A stretch of 64,000 bases of DNA. Source: Burkholderia cepacia (lineage in GTDB: Bacteria > Pseudomonadota > Gammaproteobacteria > Burkholderiales > Burkholderiaceae). Numbering within the stretch: position 1 is the stretch's first letter; each line of letters begins with the position of its first letter. Positions 48,176 to 56,614 of the stretch are shown in pieces. Both the position numbers and the translations under genes were made by a program. A model generated the notes under the pieces. That model ran no database searches. It had not been told where the DNA came from and saw nothing but the letters and a program-made list of their open reading frames with translations. The stretch lies in NCBI RefSeq assembly GCF_001039005.1, contig NZ_LDWR01000022.1, forward strand, positions 1 through 64,000, written 5' to 3'.

Positions 48176-49577
48176 TCGCGCCGTCGAGCCGCTCGCGCCG
48201 CTGGCGTCGGCGATGGCGGCGCGCATCGTCGAGGCGTCGCGCCCGCGGCATCCCGGGATCCACGTGGTCGAGGATGCGGAGGGCGCGCAACTGTTGCTCG
48301 TGAACGGAAGCCGCCTGTTTCATGTGCCGCACGATCTGCATGACGCGTTTCAGGCGGCGCTCGAGGACGGGGATGCGCAGGCCGTCGCGTCGCTGGTCGC
48401 GAGCCGCGGGCTCGACATGCGCCCGGCGATCGACGACGAGCCTTTGACCGAGATGCCGGTGCACGCGTTGTCGCTTGCCGTCGCGCAGAAATGCAATCTC
48501 GGCTGCACCTATTGCTACGCCCAGCAAGGGGAATTTGGCGGCAAGGCGAAGAACATGCCGCTCGAAACCGCGCTTGCGGCAGTCGATCTGCTGATCGATC
48601 AGGCGAGCGAGGGCGGCAAGATCAATCTTGCATTCATGGGCGGTGAGCCGCTCGCCAATCGCGCGGTGCTGCGCGCGGCGACGGTCCACGCGCGGGAGCG
48701 CGCCGATGCCCGCGGAATCCGCTGCCAATTTTCAGTGACGACGAACGGCAGTCTGCTGCAGGAAGACGACGGGGCGTTCTTCGAAGAGCACGGCTTCGCT
48801 GTCACCGTCAGCCTCGACGGCCCCGCGCCCGTGCATGACCGCTTGCGTCCGTTCAAGGGCGGCATGGGCTCGTTCAATCACATCGTCGAGCGCGTGACGC
48901 CGTTGCTTGCGCGCCAGCGGCGCATGCAGGTCTCGGCGCGCGTGACCGTCACACCGTTCAATCTCGACTTGCCGAGCACGCTCGATACTTTCGTCGACAT
49001 GGGGTTCCACAGCGTCGGCTTCTCGCCGCTGCTGCGCGCTTCGAACGGCCGCGCGGAAATGGGCCCGGACGATATGGCAGACATGCTGCAAGGGATGATC
49101 GCCTGCGGGCTCGCGTTCGAGCAAAAGGTCATGCGCGGGGAGCGCTACCCGTTCTCGAACATGCAGAACGCGCTGCGCGAAATCCAGCGCGGTACGCATC
49201 GGCCGTATCCGTGCGGCGCGGGGGCGGGGTATTTCGGCGTCTCCGCCGATGGCGAGCTGGCGGCGTGCCACCGCTTCGTCGGCGACGAGGCCGGCGTCAT
49301 GGGGCATCTCTCCACGGGCGTCGATCAGGCGCGCCAGACGATCTGGCTCGCCGAGCGTCACGTGCACAAGCAACAGCCCTGCAATGCATGCTGGGCGCGC
49401 TATCTTTGCGGCGGCGGATGCCATCACGAGGTCGTCGAGCGCGGACGCAGCGCCTGCGATTACATCCGCGGCTGGCTGCACTATGCAATCGGCGCGCACG
49501 GCAGGCTCGCGCGCTATGCGCCGGCCTGGTTTGCCGGTTCGCCTGGCGCGTCGTCTGGTGGTGCGGGAACGGCGTGA
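48159..49577 (+). CDS. Radical SAM/SPASM protein, QhpD-like maturase
   Basis: 472 aa. The radical SAM cluster motif is C112-x3-C116-x2-C119 in AQKCNLGCTYCYAQQG. MGGEPL follows near residue 160. The C-terminal SPASM region has cysteines in YPCGAG, LAACHRF, PCNACWARYLCGGGCHHEV and SACDYIRGW, enough for two auxiliary clusters. The C-terminal pattern recalls QhpD, which makes thioether crosslinks in the CTQ-bearing subunit of quinohemoprotein amine dehydrogenase. The likely substrate is one of the adjacent LodA-like halves. It overlaps the upstream gene by 17 bp and the downstream gene by 4 bp (GTGA). Confidence 0.83.
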   Translation: MPMKPDRAVEPLAPLASAMAARIVEASRPRHPGIHVVEDAEGAQLLLVNGSRLFHVPHDLHDAFQAALEDGDAQAVASLVASRGLDMRPAIDDEPLTEMPVHALSLAVAQKCNLGCTYCYAQQGEFGGKAKNMPLETALAAVDLLIDQASEGGKINLAFMGGEPLANRAVLRAATVHARERADARGIRCQFSVTTNGSLLQEDDGAFFEEHGFAVTVSLDGPAPVHDRLRPFKGGMGSFNHIVERVTPLLARQRRMQVSARVTVTPFNLDLPSTLDTFVDMGFHSVGFSPLLRASNGRAEMGPDDMADMLQGMIACGLAFEQKVMRGERYPFSNMQNALREIQRGTHRPYPCGAGAGYFGVSADGELAACHRFVGDEAGVMGHLSTGVDQARQTIWLAERHVHKQQPCNACWARYLCGGGCHHEVVERGRSACDYIRGWLHYAIGAHGRLARYAPAWFAGSPGASSGGAGTA

Positions 49578-51109
49578 ATCGCACGTTCGACATGCTCGTG
49601 ATCGGCGCAGGTCCCGCTGGCCTGTGCGTGGCGCTTCGCTTGAACCATCTCGGGCATCGCGTGCTGCTCGTCGAGCGAAGCCCGCTATGGCCTCGTCCGC
49701 AGATCGGGGAAGCGGTGACGCCGGGTGTCAGAAACATCATCGACTACCTCGACGCGGACGAGGTGCTCGAATCCGTTCCGATCCTCGCAGGCAAGCCCAC
49801 GAGCGTACGTTGGACGAGCGTATCGATCGAGACGGTGGCGCATGACGGCGCCGTCGTGGAGCGTGCCGCATTCGATGCGGCGCTGCTGCGCCTGGCCGTG
49901 GCGCGCGGCGTGGAAGTGCTGCGGCCGGCGAGCGTCGCGCAAGTCGACGGAGCGCCCGGTGCCTGGCGCGTGCAAATCGCTACGCCCGACGGGCTGCGGA
50001 ACGTCGAGGCGCACGTGCTGCTCGATGCCCAGGGCCGGCAGAGCCGGCGCGAGCCGCAGCGCTTGCGCGCGCCTCGGCTGTCCACGGTATGGGCCGAAGC
50101 CGCGATGGAAACACCGGCTGCGCATGCCGATGCCGCCACGCGCGTGGAAGCGCTCGATGACGGATGGATGTGGGGCGCTGCGCTGCCGGGCGGCCGTTAC
50201 CGCGTGATGTTCACGTTCGATCCCTCCGCGCGGGACGACGCGCTCGAACGCGAGCCGGAGTCTGTCTTGCGCAACGCCTGCACGCGAAGCGCGTTGTTCA
50301 AGGACATTGCAGGTTTGCCTTGGTGCGATTCGCCGCGCATGTGCGTATCGACGCCCTACGTCGACGCGCTCTCCTGGCAGGACGGACGCATCAAGCTCGG
50401 CGACGCGGCCTTCGCGCTCGACCCGATCTCGTCCTCGGGCGTCGAGAAGGCGATGCGCTTCTCGCTCCAGGCCGCTATCGCGATCAACACGTGGTGCCGG
50501 GCAAGCGATGCGTCGGAGCGCGAACTGGCGCAGCGCTTTTACGAATCGCGCCTGATCGAAAGCGCGGCGCGTCACCTCGCATGGACGGCCGGGTACTACC
50601 GTCAGGCATGGTGCGCCGAGTCGCCTTTCTGGCGGCTGCGCTCGACGCCCGCATTGACGTCCGATACGGTTGCGATGGCCTCGCTCGGCGACGAAACCGC
50701 GGCGCGCGTAGACCTCATGACGCACGCGCTGCAAGACGAATTGGCGCACGTGCCGTCGAACCAGCCCCAGCCCGGCGAGCCCGCGCCTCCGTTGCCCTTG
50801 CACAGTCCGATCCGCTTCGCCCGCGATACCGGCATTGTCGTGGTGCCTTGCGCGACCGGCGACCGTGTCACCGCGCATCCCGCCTTGCAGCATCCGAGTC
50901 TTGATCGACCCGTCGCGTTCTGGAATGGCGTGGCGCTGTTTCCGCTCCTCGACATGCTGACGCGGGCAACGCATCCGCTCGAGCTGATTGCGTTTCTCGG
51001 CAGATCGATGGAAGCGGCCAGGGCGCAACAGCTGCTCGAATGGCTGTGGAGCAAGCAAATGGTCGAGCCCGCTGTCTTCAGCGGCGGGAATACCTATCCA
51101 GCCTCATAG
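49574..51109 (+). CDS. FAD-dependent LodB/QhpG-like maturation flavoprotein
   Basis: 511 aa, GTG start overlapping the radical SAM stop. N-terminal FAD motif MLVIGAGPAGLCVALRLNHLG, then a PHBH/tryptophan-halogenase-like fold: GEAVTPGVRNIIDYL near residue 38, and LGDAAFALDPISSSGVEKAMRFS near 275, equivalent to the GDA...DP..G.G motif. LodB is required for tryptophylquinone formation in LodA, and QhpG hydroxylates the Trp precursor in QhpC; both are of this fold. Next to the LodA-like genes the same role is the simplest reading. Last gene of the cluster. Confidence 0.78.
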   Translation: MNRTFDMLVIGAGPAGLCVALRLNHLGHRVLLVERSPLWPRPQIGEAVTPGVRNIIDYLDADEVLESVPILAGKPTSVRWTSVSIETVAHDGAVVERAAFDAALLRLAVARGVEVLRPASVAQVDGAPGAWRVQIATPDGLRNVEAHVLLDAQGRQSRREPQRLRAPRLSTVWAEAAMETPAAHADAATRVEALDDGWMWGAALPGGRYRVMFTFDPSARDDALEREPESVLRNACTRSALFKDIAGLPWCDSPRMCVSTPYVDALSWQDGRIKLGDAAFALDPISSSGVEKAMRFSLQAAIAINTWCRASDASERELAQRFYESRLIESAARHLAWTAGYYRQAWCAESPFWRLRSTPALTSDTVAMASLGDETAARVDLMTHALQDELAHVPSNQPQPGEPAPPLPLHSPIRFARDTGIVVVPCATGDRVTAHPALQHPSLDRPVAFWNGVALFPLLDMLTRATHPLELIAFLGRSMEAARAQQLLEWLWSKQMVEPAVFSGGNTYPAS

Positions 51110-51181
51110 GATTCCTGCAGATCTCACAAAGATAAGATCCACTGCAAAAGCTATCGCAAAAATAACCAGGAGGAGCCACCC

Positions 51182-51247
51182 ATGAATACTCGGCGCGCTT
51201 TTCTCATCGTGTCCGCTGTGATACTTTGGGGCAACAATAAATACTAA
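51182..51247 (+). pseudogene. 21-codon truncated ORF with strong ribosome binding site (transporter N-terminus remnant)
   Basis: AGGAGGAG lies 8 nt before ATG; the product begins MNTRRAFLIVSAVILWGNN and stops after 21 codons, where the sequence becomes very AT-rich. The pattern of a short basic start plus a helix ending in LWGNN is that of DMT/EamA transporters (LLWGSNF), so it looks like a gene cut just after its first helix. A leader peptide is the alternative. Confidence 0.4.
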
Positions 51248-51690
51248 TATGGTATGCGATTATTGATGATCTCGATCCAATTCAAATATTAATCAACTAA
51301 TAAAATCATTGAAAAACGAAGGCGATCATGCCGGTGTCCTTCGAACACGAAATGTCGAGATCGATCATTCACGATCGTCAAACACCAAAATCCGCGTTAC
51401 ATCAGGGCTGACGAACGAAGCATTCTGAAAATGGATGTTTCGATGTCGCGAATCAAAAAAATTATCAATGAGGGAAGTTTATTTTTCCGATCTTTACGGA
51501 TAAGGTTTGACTCGGTGAAAGTGATTTGTCAGGAAGCATGGCGATTAATCATCGCTTGCCGCGGTTTCATTCGACCGTCGCTTTTGCCGATCAGCGTGCG
51601 CGACGACGCGTCGACAGGAATCTCTACCCGGGATCATGCGACAGGCTCGATGTGCGCATATCCGTTTCGACATCAATGCCATGAGGGCTC
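51248..51690 (+). promoter_or_regulatory. AT-rich leader region upstream of the LPMO gene
   Basis: About 440 bp, strikingly AT-rich near 51240-51320 and 51450-51500, with no convincing gene (an 87-codon frame at 51431-51694 overlaps the LPMO start and lacks coding character). Likely holds the LPMO promoter; acquired DNA or a deletion scar is possible given the truncated ORF just upstream. Confidence 0.4.
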
Positions 51691-52401
51691 ATGAACAAGA
51701 TCATCCGCAGATACGTTGCTTCCGTCATGCCATGCTCGCTGGCCGGCGTGGCACTGCTGGTCGCGGCGGCCGGTGCTCACGCGCACGGCCGTTTGACCGA
51801 ACCGCCTTCGCGCATCGTGCTGTGCACGCAAGGCCAGAATCCGAACTGCCCTGTCGACGCCTGGCACGCGAACGCGATGGAGAACGGCAAGTTCTTCCCC
51901 GCGACGCAAAGCGGCCTGTCAGATCCGTTCGCGCCGGACGACGCGAAGAATGCCGCACCACCGAAGGACGGCGAAATCGCCGGCGCCAGCACGAATGGCC
52001 CGCTGCCCGTGCTGAACGAGCAGTCGCCGGGCCGCTGGCAGAAGATCCCGCTACGGCCGGGCGCGGTGCAGAATTTCAAATGGGAATTCAGCGCCGTGCA
52101 CAAGACGCGTCGCTGGAACTACTTCATTACACGCGCCGACTGGAACCCGTCGGACAAGCTGACGCGCGCGCAGTTCGAGCCCACGCCATTCTGCACGATC
52201 CAGAATCCCGGCCAGCCACACTGGGACCCGAACGCGAACCTGGTGCCACAGCAGCCGACCATTCACCAATGCCAGCTGCCGATGCGTAGCGGCTACCACG
52301 TCATCCTTGCGGTCTGGGAGGTCGCGGATACGGCGATGGCGTTCTATCAGGTCGTCGACGCGGTGTTCACCAATGGCGATACGACACGCAGCCCGTTCTG
52401 A
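51691..52401 (+). CDS. Lytic polysaccharide monooxygenase, AA10 family (secreted, chitin/cellulose-active)
   Basis: 236 aa secreted copper enzyme. The signal peptide (about residues 1-32, ending AAAGAHA) would leave HGRLTEPPSR as the mature N-terminus, so the first His can form the copper histidine brace. The second brace His is in FSAVHKTRRW, and the axial Phe region is MAFYQVVDAVF at the C-terminus. Four or more Cys (TQGQNPNCP, TPFCTIQ, IHQCQLP) allow disulfides. It has a single catalytic domain without a binding module. These enzymes cleave chitin or cellulose using H2O2 or O2. It directly follows the oxidase cluster, but behind its own leader region. Confidence 0.92.
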   Translation: MNKIIRRYVASVMPCSLAGVALLVAAAGAHAHGRLTEPPSRIVLCTQGQNPNCPVDAWHANAMENGKFFPATQSGLSDPFAPDDAKNAAPPKDGEIAGASTNGPLPVLNEQSPGRWQKIPLRPGAVQNFKWEFSAVHKTRRWNYFITRADWNPSDKLTRAQFEPTPFCTIQNPGQPHWDPNANLVPQQPTIHQCQLPMRSGYHVILAVWEVADTAMAFYQVVDAVFTNGDTTRSPF

Positions 52402-52413
52402 TACTGCCGCGAC

Positions 52414-52444
52414 ATGACGCGCCCGGCGATGCCCGGGGCGTCAT
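52414..52444. terminator. Candidate stem between convergent LPMO and P450 genes
   Basis: ATGACGC at 52414-52420 pairs with GCGTCAT at 52438-52444, with extra GC pairs inside. It sits just after the LPMO stop. There is no T run. Confidence 0.4.
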
Positions 52445-52590
52445 GAATTGAAGAACGCGCTCAGCGCGGCCGGAACGATCGCGGCTCACCCGTTTCGTTG
52501 ACCGAATCGTTGTCGGTCCGACACCATGCTTAGGCGTTCAACAGCTGCAGCCGCCATCCTGACTTTCCCCGTAGCAGCTCAATTGTTGGT

Positions 52591-53937
52591 TCATCGCATG
52601 ACCGTGAAATGTTGCGGGAACGGCGTTTCGGTATCCGGCCGCCCCGCAGTGCCGTCGGCGCGCGCCAGCGGCGCGCCTGCCAACAGCGGCGTCATCAGCG
52701 CCGGAATGATGGCGCGATTGATCGCATCGCCAAAGCAGCGATGCAGGCCATAGCCCCACAGGATATAGATGTCCCAGGGCCGGTCGGTGCGGAACGCGTC
52801 CGGATCGTCGACCACGGCCGCATCGAACATCGCGGACAGGTTCGACGCGAACACCATCGCGCCTTTCTTCACCTGGCACGCGCGCGTCGTGCCCGACGCG
52901 ATCTCGCAGTCACGCGTTGCGCGACGATAGATCACCGGATTGACCGGATTGAACCGCAGCGCCTCGAAAAGGATCGAGCCGACCGCCTGCTCGTCGCCGC
53001 GCGCCGCCGCGGCCTGGGCCTGCGCGAGCATGTCCGGATGATCGAGCAGCACGTCGAGCGCCTGCACGCACGCCTTCGAAATGGTCGGAATCGCGCCAAT
53101 CACGAGGCCGATCATGTTGTTGCGAATACCGGCGCCGCCGAATCCGCCCGCGCCGGCATCGCGCAGTGCCACCGCGCGCTTCAGCACGGTGACGGGGCCG
53201 CCGGGGTTCGCGTCGAGCTTGGCGATCGCCGCATCGATCGCGCCCAGGCATTGGCCGGCGTAATCGAGCGCCTTGCTTTCCACCACCGGATCGCCTTGCA
53301 GATCGGCGAACAGATACCAGAACATCGCGGTCGTCCATTCGACGAGATCGGGAACGGACGCGGTATCGACGCCGAAATACTCCCGCACCATCAGTGCGGG
53401 CACGACCGTGGTCAGCACCTGCGGCAGATCGATCTCGTGAGGATGCGCGGCCACGATCCGCCGGGCCGCATCGCGCGCCTTCGGGACGATGATGTCGATC
53501 ACGTCGCCGCGCTGCGCGGCGAGTCGCATGATCGACGCGTTGAGCTGATACTCGGCGCCATCCTGCATCCCGAGGAAGAAATTCGGGCCGCCAGTGATCT
53601 TGCACATCCTCGGCTCGTAGACGACCTCGAAGTCGCCTTGCCGATCGAGCACCTCGCGCACGTCCGCCGCCAGGGTGACGATGACCGACCCGTCGCACGG
53701 ATAGGCGGTGACGAACGTCTTGTCCGTGGCGATATTGGGCGCGAACGCGCGCAGCGACGTGAATATCGAGCGCAGGCCGGCAGGATCGGTCAGCACGGCT
53801 TTCAGCCGCGCCGCGAGATCGCCGCTGCCGCTCGCGAGCTTCGCCGCGATCTCGTCGCCGGCGAGCACACCCTTGCCCAGCGAGTGGGCTTCGAGCGCGA
53901 TTGCATGGAACAGGTTCGATGCAAAGGCAAAGGACAT
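52591..53937 (-). CDS. Cytochrome P450 with atypical I-helix
   Basis: 448 aa soluble P450. The heme-ligand region is WGYGLHRCFGDAINRAIIP (about residues 400-418, with the thiolate Cys). The K-helix ExxR is in FEALRFNPVNP. In the I-helix the segment NMIGLVIGAIPTISKACVQAL has Ile-Pro-Thr where O2-activating P450s carry Asp/Glu-Thr, so the usual proton relay is missing. That is seen in P450s that use peroxides or rearrange hydroperoxides. It is the last gene of a leftward four-gene operon, 14 bp after the DyP peroxidase gene. Confidence 0.85.
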   Translation of the reverse strand: MSFAFASNLFHAIALEAHSLGKGVLAGDEIAAKLASGSGDLAARLKAVLTDPAGLRSIFTSLRAFAPNIATDKTFVTAYPCDGSVIVTLAADVREVLDRQGDFEVVYEPRMCKITGGPNFFLGMQDGAEYQLNASIMRLAAQRGDVIDIIVPKARDAARRIVAAHPHEIDLPQVLTTVVPALMVREYFGVDTASVPDLVEWTTAMFWYLFADLQGDPVVESKALDYAGQCLGAIDAAIAKLDANPGGPVTVLKRAVALRDAGAGGFGGAGIRNNMIGLVIGAIPTISKACVQALDVLLDHPDMLAQAQAAAARGDEQAVGSILFEALRFNPVNPVIYRRATRDCEIASGTTRACQVKKGAMVFASNLSAMFDAAVVDDPDAFRTDRPWDIYILWGYGLHRCFGDAINRAIIPALMTPLLAGAPLARADGTAGRPDTETPFPQHFTVMR

Positions 53938-53951
53938 CGGCGCGCTCCGCG

Positions 53952-55586
53952 TCAGGTAGGATCGGTCAGGCCCATGCCGATCAGGCGCAATGCCGTCATG
54001 CTGGGCATGAAGAAGTAGTCGCCGCCGCGCGCCTCGACAAAGTTCGGGATGCCGCTCGCGATGAACGGCGGATTGCCCGATTTCGGATCGGCCGCGATCA
54101 CGTAACGCGCATTCGGCGCATGACTGCCGACGAGCGGGCAGGTGTCGTTGCCGAGATTGAAATCGAGGCCGTAGTTCAGCCATTGCTGCTGAACGAACTC
54201 GAACTGGCGCGACAGGTTCGCGCAGACCGCCAGCATGACGATCCCGTGCTCGCCGTGGGCGTCGTCCTGGCTGCCGTATGGAAGACCGCGGCGCAGGATG
54301 CGCCGGCGGTTGTTGAGCGCGGACCCGGCACGGTTGACCGGATTGTCGTCGCCGACGTGCGGATCGAGCAGGTCGCGCGTGTTCATGCGGCGCGTATGCG
54401 CGCCCATTGGGCAGCGCAGGCCATCGAGATCGCCGCGATAGACGAAATCGACCAGGCGGCGCGCCCGTTCCGGATTGAGCTCGCCTGGTTTGTCCTTGTC
54501 GAAAAGCGGGTATTGGGCGTTGAAGGCCTGCCATTCGGCAAAGGTCGACGCCGCCATCAGCGGCACCCCGTCCTGCCAGCGGCCGGCCATTTTTGCCATC
54601 AGTGTCTGCTTCGCTTCGTCTTGCGACCCGAGGCGCCAAAGCCCATTCAGCTGGTCCGCCGTCTTGTCGATCCAGCCGTGAAAACCGCTCACGTCCTGAT
54701 GCAGCTTGCGATACGCGAAGAACGTTCCGTTGCGGCTGAAATCGAGCGGCATCGCGGCGCCGGGGATTTCCTGCGCTTCATCCGGCCAACCCAGCAGGAA
54801 CTCGCCGCGCGCGAGCGGCGACCAGTTGCCTTGGCCATCCACCTTGCCCTGGCCGACGGCCGCTTCCATCGCGACCTTCCTGTTGCCGGGCACCTGCCCG
54901 TCGAAGACCGGATCGCTGATCGCGTCGGTAAAGCCGAAATGCTCGTCGGGCGTCGCCACGATCTTGCCGTCGAATTCCCGGGTGATCGCGGACAGATCCT
55001 GCCAGCGTTCGTCCGAGCCACGATGACCCACGCACAGGGCAACGCCGCTGTCGGCATGTTTGCACCAGTCGATGATCTCGTCGGTGACCGTCTGCAAACC
55101 GGGAACAGCGGTGCCGTCATCCCGCATCCGCGCATTGAGCATCACGAGAATGTGCGGCTGGTTCCTTGGGTCCTTCGTTTCCGACTGGTTCCAGACCGGG
55201 TCCCAGTCGGTCGCGTCGTCGCTGAGGATCGATGCGCGTGCGGCCATGCCGTCGATGAAATCGTCGGGCATTCCGCGCAGCGTGCGCGTCGGCACGCCGA
55301 GCGCGACCAGCCCCCAGAACGTGAATGCGAGGTTGATCGTCACGTCCGGCCGCTCCACCGAGACCTTGCCCGTGGGCCTCAACGTGGGATGACGAAGGGA
55401 AGGCCATCGCATCGCGGTGGTCGCTTTCCGGCGCATATGCTCGACGAACGCGCGTCCTCTGGCGGCGCTACGCACGTTGAGCAGCATGAAGCGTCCTTTC
55501 GGAAAGCCCTGACGGCCATATGCGGTGAGGATGTTGCCCTGGATATCGGCGAGATCGAGATCGACGTCGTACTGTTGCTCTGTCAT
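53952..55586 (-). CDS. DyP-type heme peroxidase
   Basis: 544 aa, of the long DyP type. The N-terminal LADIQGNIL (about residues 12-20) is typical. The distal catalytic motif is GFTDAISDP (218-226), where Asp221 takes the place of the Asp in GxxDG. The proximal heme His is in CPMGAHTRRMNTRD near residue 400. No signal peptide is seen. It oxidises bulky substrates with H2O2. It overlaps the upstream membrane gene by 4 bp (ATGA), and the P450 gene follows 14 bp downstream, so the two heme proteins are probably made together. Confidence 0.87.
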   Translation of the reverse strand: MTEQQYDVDLDLADIQGNILTAYGRQGFPKGRFMLLNVRSAARGRAFVEHMRRKATTAMRWPSLRHPTLRPTGKVSVERPDVTINLAFTFWGLVALGVPTRTLRGMPDDFIDGMAARASILSDDATDWDPVWNQSETKDPRNQPHILVMLNARMRDDGTAVPGLQTVTDEIIDWCKHADSGVALCVGHRGSDERWQDLSAITREFDGKIVATPDEHFGFTDAISDPVFDGQVPGNRKVAMEAAVGQGKVDGQGNWSPLARGEFLLGWPDEAQEIPGAAMPLDFSRNGTFFAYRKLHQDVSGFHGWIDKTADQLNGLWRLGSQDEAKQTLMAKMAGRWQDGVPLMAASTFAEWQAFNAQYPLFDKDKPGELNPERARRLVDFVYRGDLDGLRCPMGAHTRRMNTRDLLDPHVGDDNPVNRAGSALNNRRRILRRGLPYGSQDDAHGEHGIVMLAVCANLSRQFEFVQQQWLNYGLDFNLGNDTCPLVGSHAPNARYVIAADPKSGNPPFIASGIPNFVEARGGDYFFMPSMTALRLIGMGLTDPT

Positions 55587-56614
55587 GACTGGGTCACCCC
55601 TGGTGCCTCGTTCGAGTTGGCCATGGCGGCGGCGGGAACGGTTGCCCTGACGCTCGGGCTGACTGGAACGTCGGTGTCGATGACGCCCGGCGGCTGGGTC
55701 GGGCTCTCGATGTCAGTGGGGCGGTGCGCGTTGAGGAAATCGCCGAACGCCGCGTGAAGCCTCGCCGGATCGTCGCCTTGGTGATCGATCGCGAAGCGCG
55801 CGAAATTCTGTTGGAGATACAACGACTTCAGCACCGAGCGCAGATCGGAGAACGGCGCGGTATCGAACGGTACCTCACCGCACTTCATCACGTACCGATA
55901 AGCGCCGTAGATGCCCAACGCGAGCGCTACGGGCAGCGCGAGCCATGCCAATTTGCCCGCCACCATCGCTACGATGAGCGTCACCACCAGCGTGAAAATC
56001 GCGATCGCCGCGCCAATCTTCGGAATCGAAATCGACCGCGACAGGAATGGCGGCGTCGTGATCCAGTAATCGTTGAACGGCATCGTCGTTTCGACCTGGC
56101 AGCGTTTGATGTAATGCGCGAATTCGTCGCCGGTGCCGACGGTCTCGAAGCCGTAGCAATGTCGATAGACCGCGCTCAGCTCGTCGCGCATCACATTCCA
56201 CAAGCTGACGAGATAATCGTGCAGGCCGCCGTCGTTGTCGCTGGCGTGACTGGGCGCGGGGTCGAAATCCACGCTCAGGAGCAGCCACGACGTCGACAGG
56301 TTGTCGACGTGCTGATCCTCGAGAAGATTGGTTTTCCGGATCGCGTCGACGAGCGAGTCGACCGGCACGCGACCGTTGAAGGCCGGCTGGTCAATCACCG
56401 CGAAGCGGGCGAAGTGCGTGCTGTGGGAGCGCGAGAACGGGCTGTTACGACCGCCGGCCTCGCATGCCTTACTTTGCATCGCAGTCGGCAGGGTGGCGAG
56501 CACCTGACGCAGCGACGACGTGGGCGACGTCACGTTGCCGTCGTTGTCCTTCCACGGCTCGACCCGAACCGGCGACAGCACGGTAAGGAAATAATGACCA
56601 CCGTCGAGGTTCAT
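55583..56614 (-). CDS. Membrane-anchored protein of unknown function, DyP/P450 operon
   Basis: 343 aa starting MNLDGGHYFLTVLSPVRVEPW. The N-terminal soluble part (1-195) has no recognised family. Two adjacent membrane helices follow (AAIAIFTLVVTLIVAMVAG and LAWLALPVALALGIYGAY, about 198-240), then a soluble tail with SDLRSVLKSLYLQQNFARFAI and a Pro/Val-rich end. It overlaps the genes on both sides by 4 bp, which argues for a functional complex or common membrane site with the DyP peroxidase. Confidence 0.7.
   Translation of the reverse strand: MNLDGGHYFLTVLSPVRVEPWKDNDGNVTSPTSSLRQVLATLPTAMQSKACEAGGRNSPFSRSHSTHFARFAVIDQPAFNGRVPVDSLVDAIRKTNLLEDQHVDNLSTSWLLLSVDFDPAPSHASDNDGGLHDYLVSLWNVMRDELSAVYRHCYGFETVGTGDEFAHYIKRCQVETTMPFNDYWITTPPFLSRSISIPKIGAAIAIFTLVVTLIVAMVAGKLAWLALPVALALGIYGAYRYVMKCGEVPFDTAPFSDLRSVLKSLYLQQNFARFAIDHQGDDPARLHAAFGDFLNAHRPTDIESPTQPPGVIDTDVPVSPSVRATVPAAAMANSNEAPGVTQS

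Noticed and set aside
51431..51694. 87-codon plus-strand frame before the LPMO gene
   Set aside because: No ribosome binding site, no family resemblance, and it overlaps the LPMO start; more likely leader DNA.
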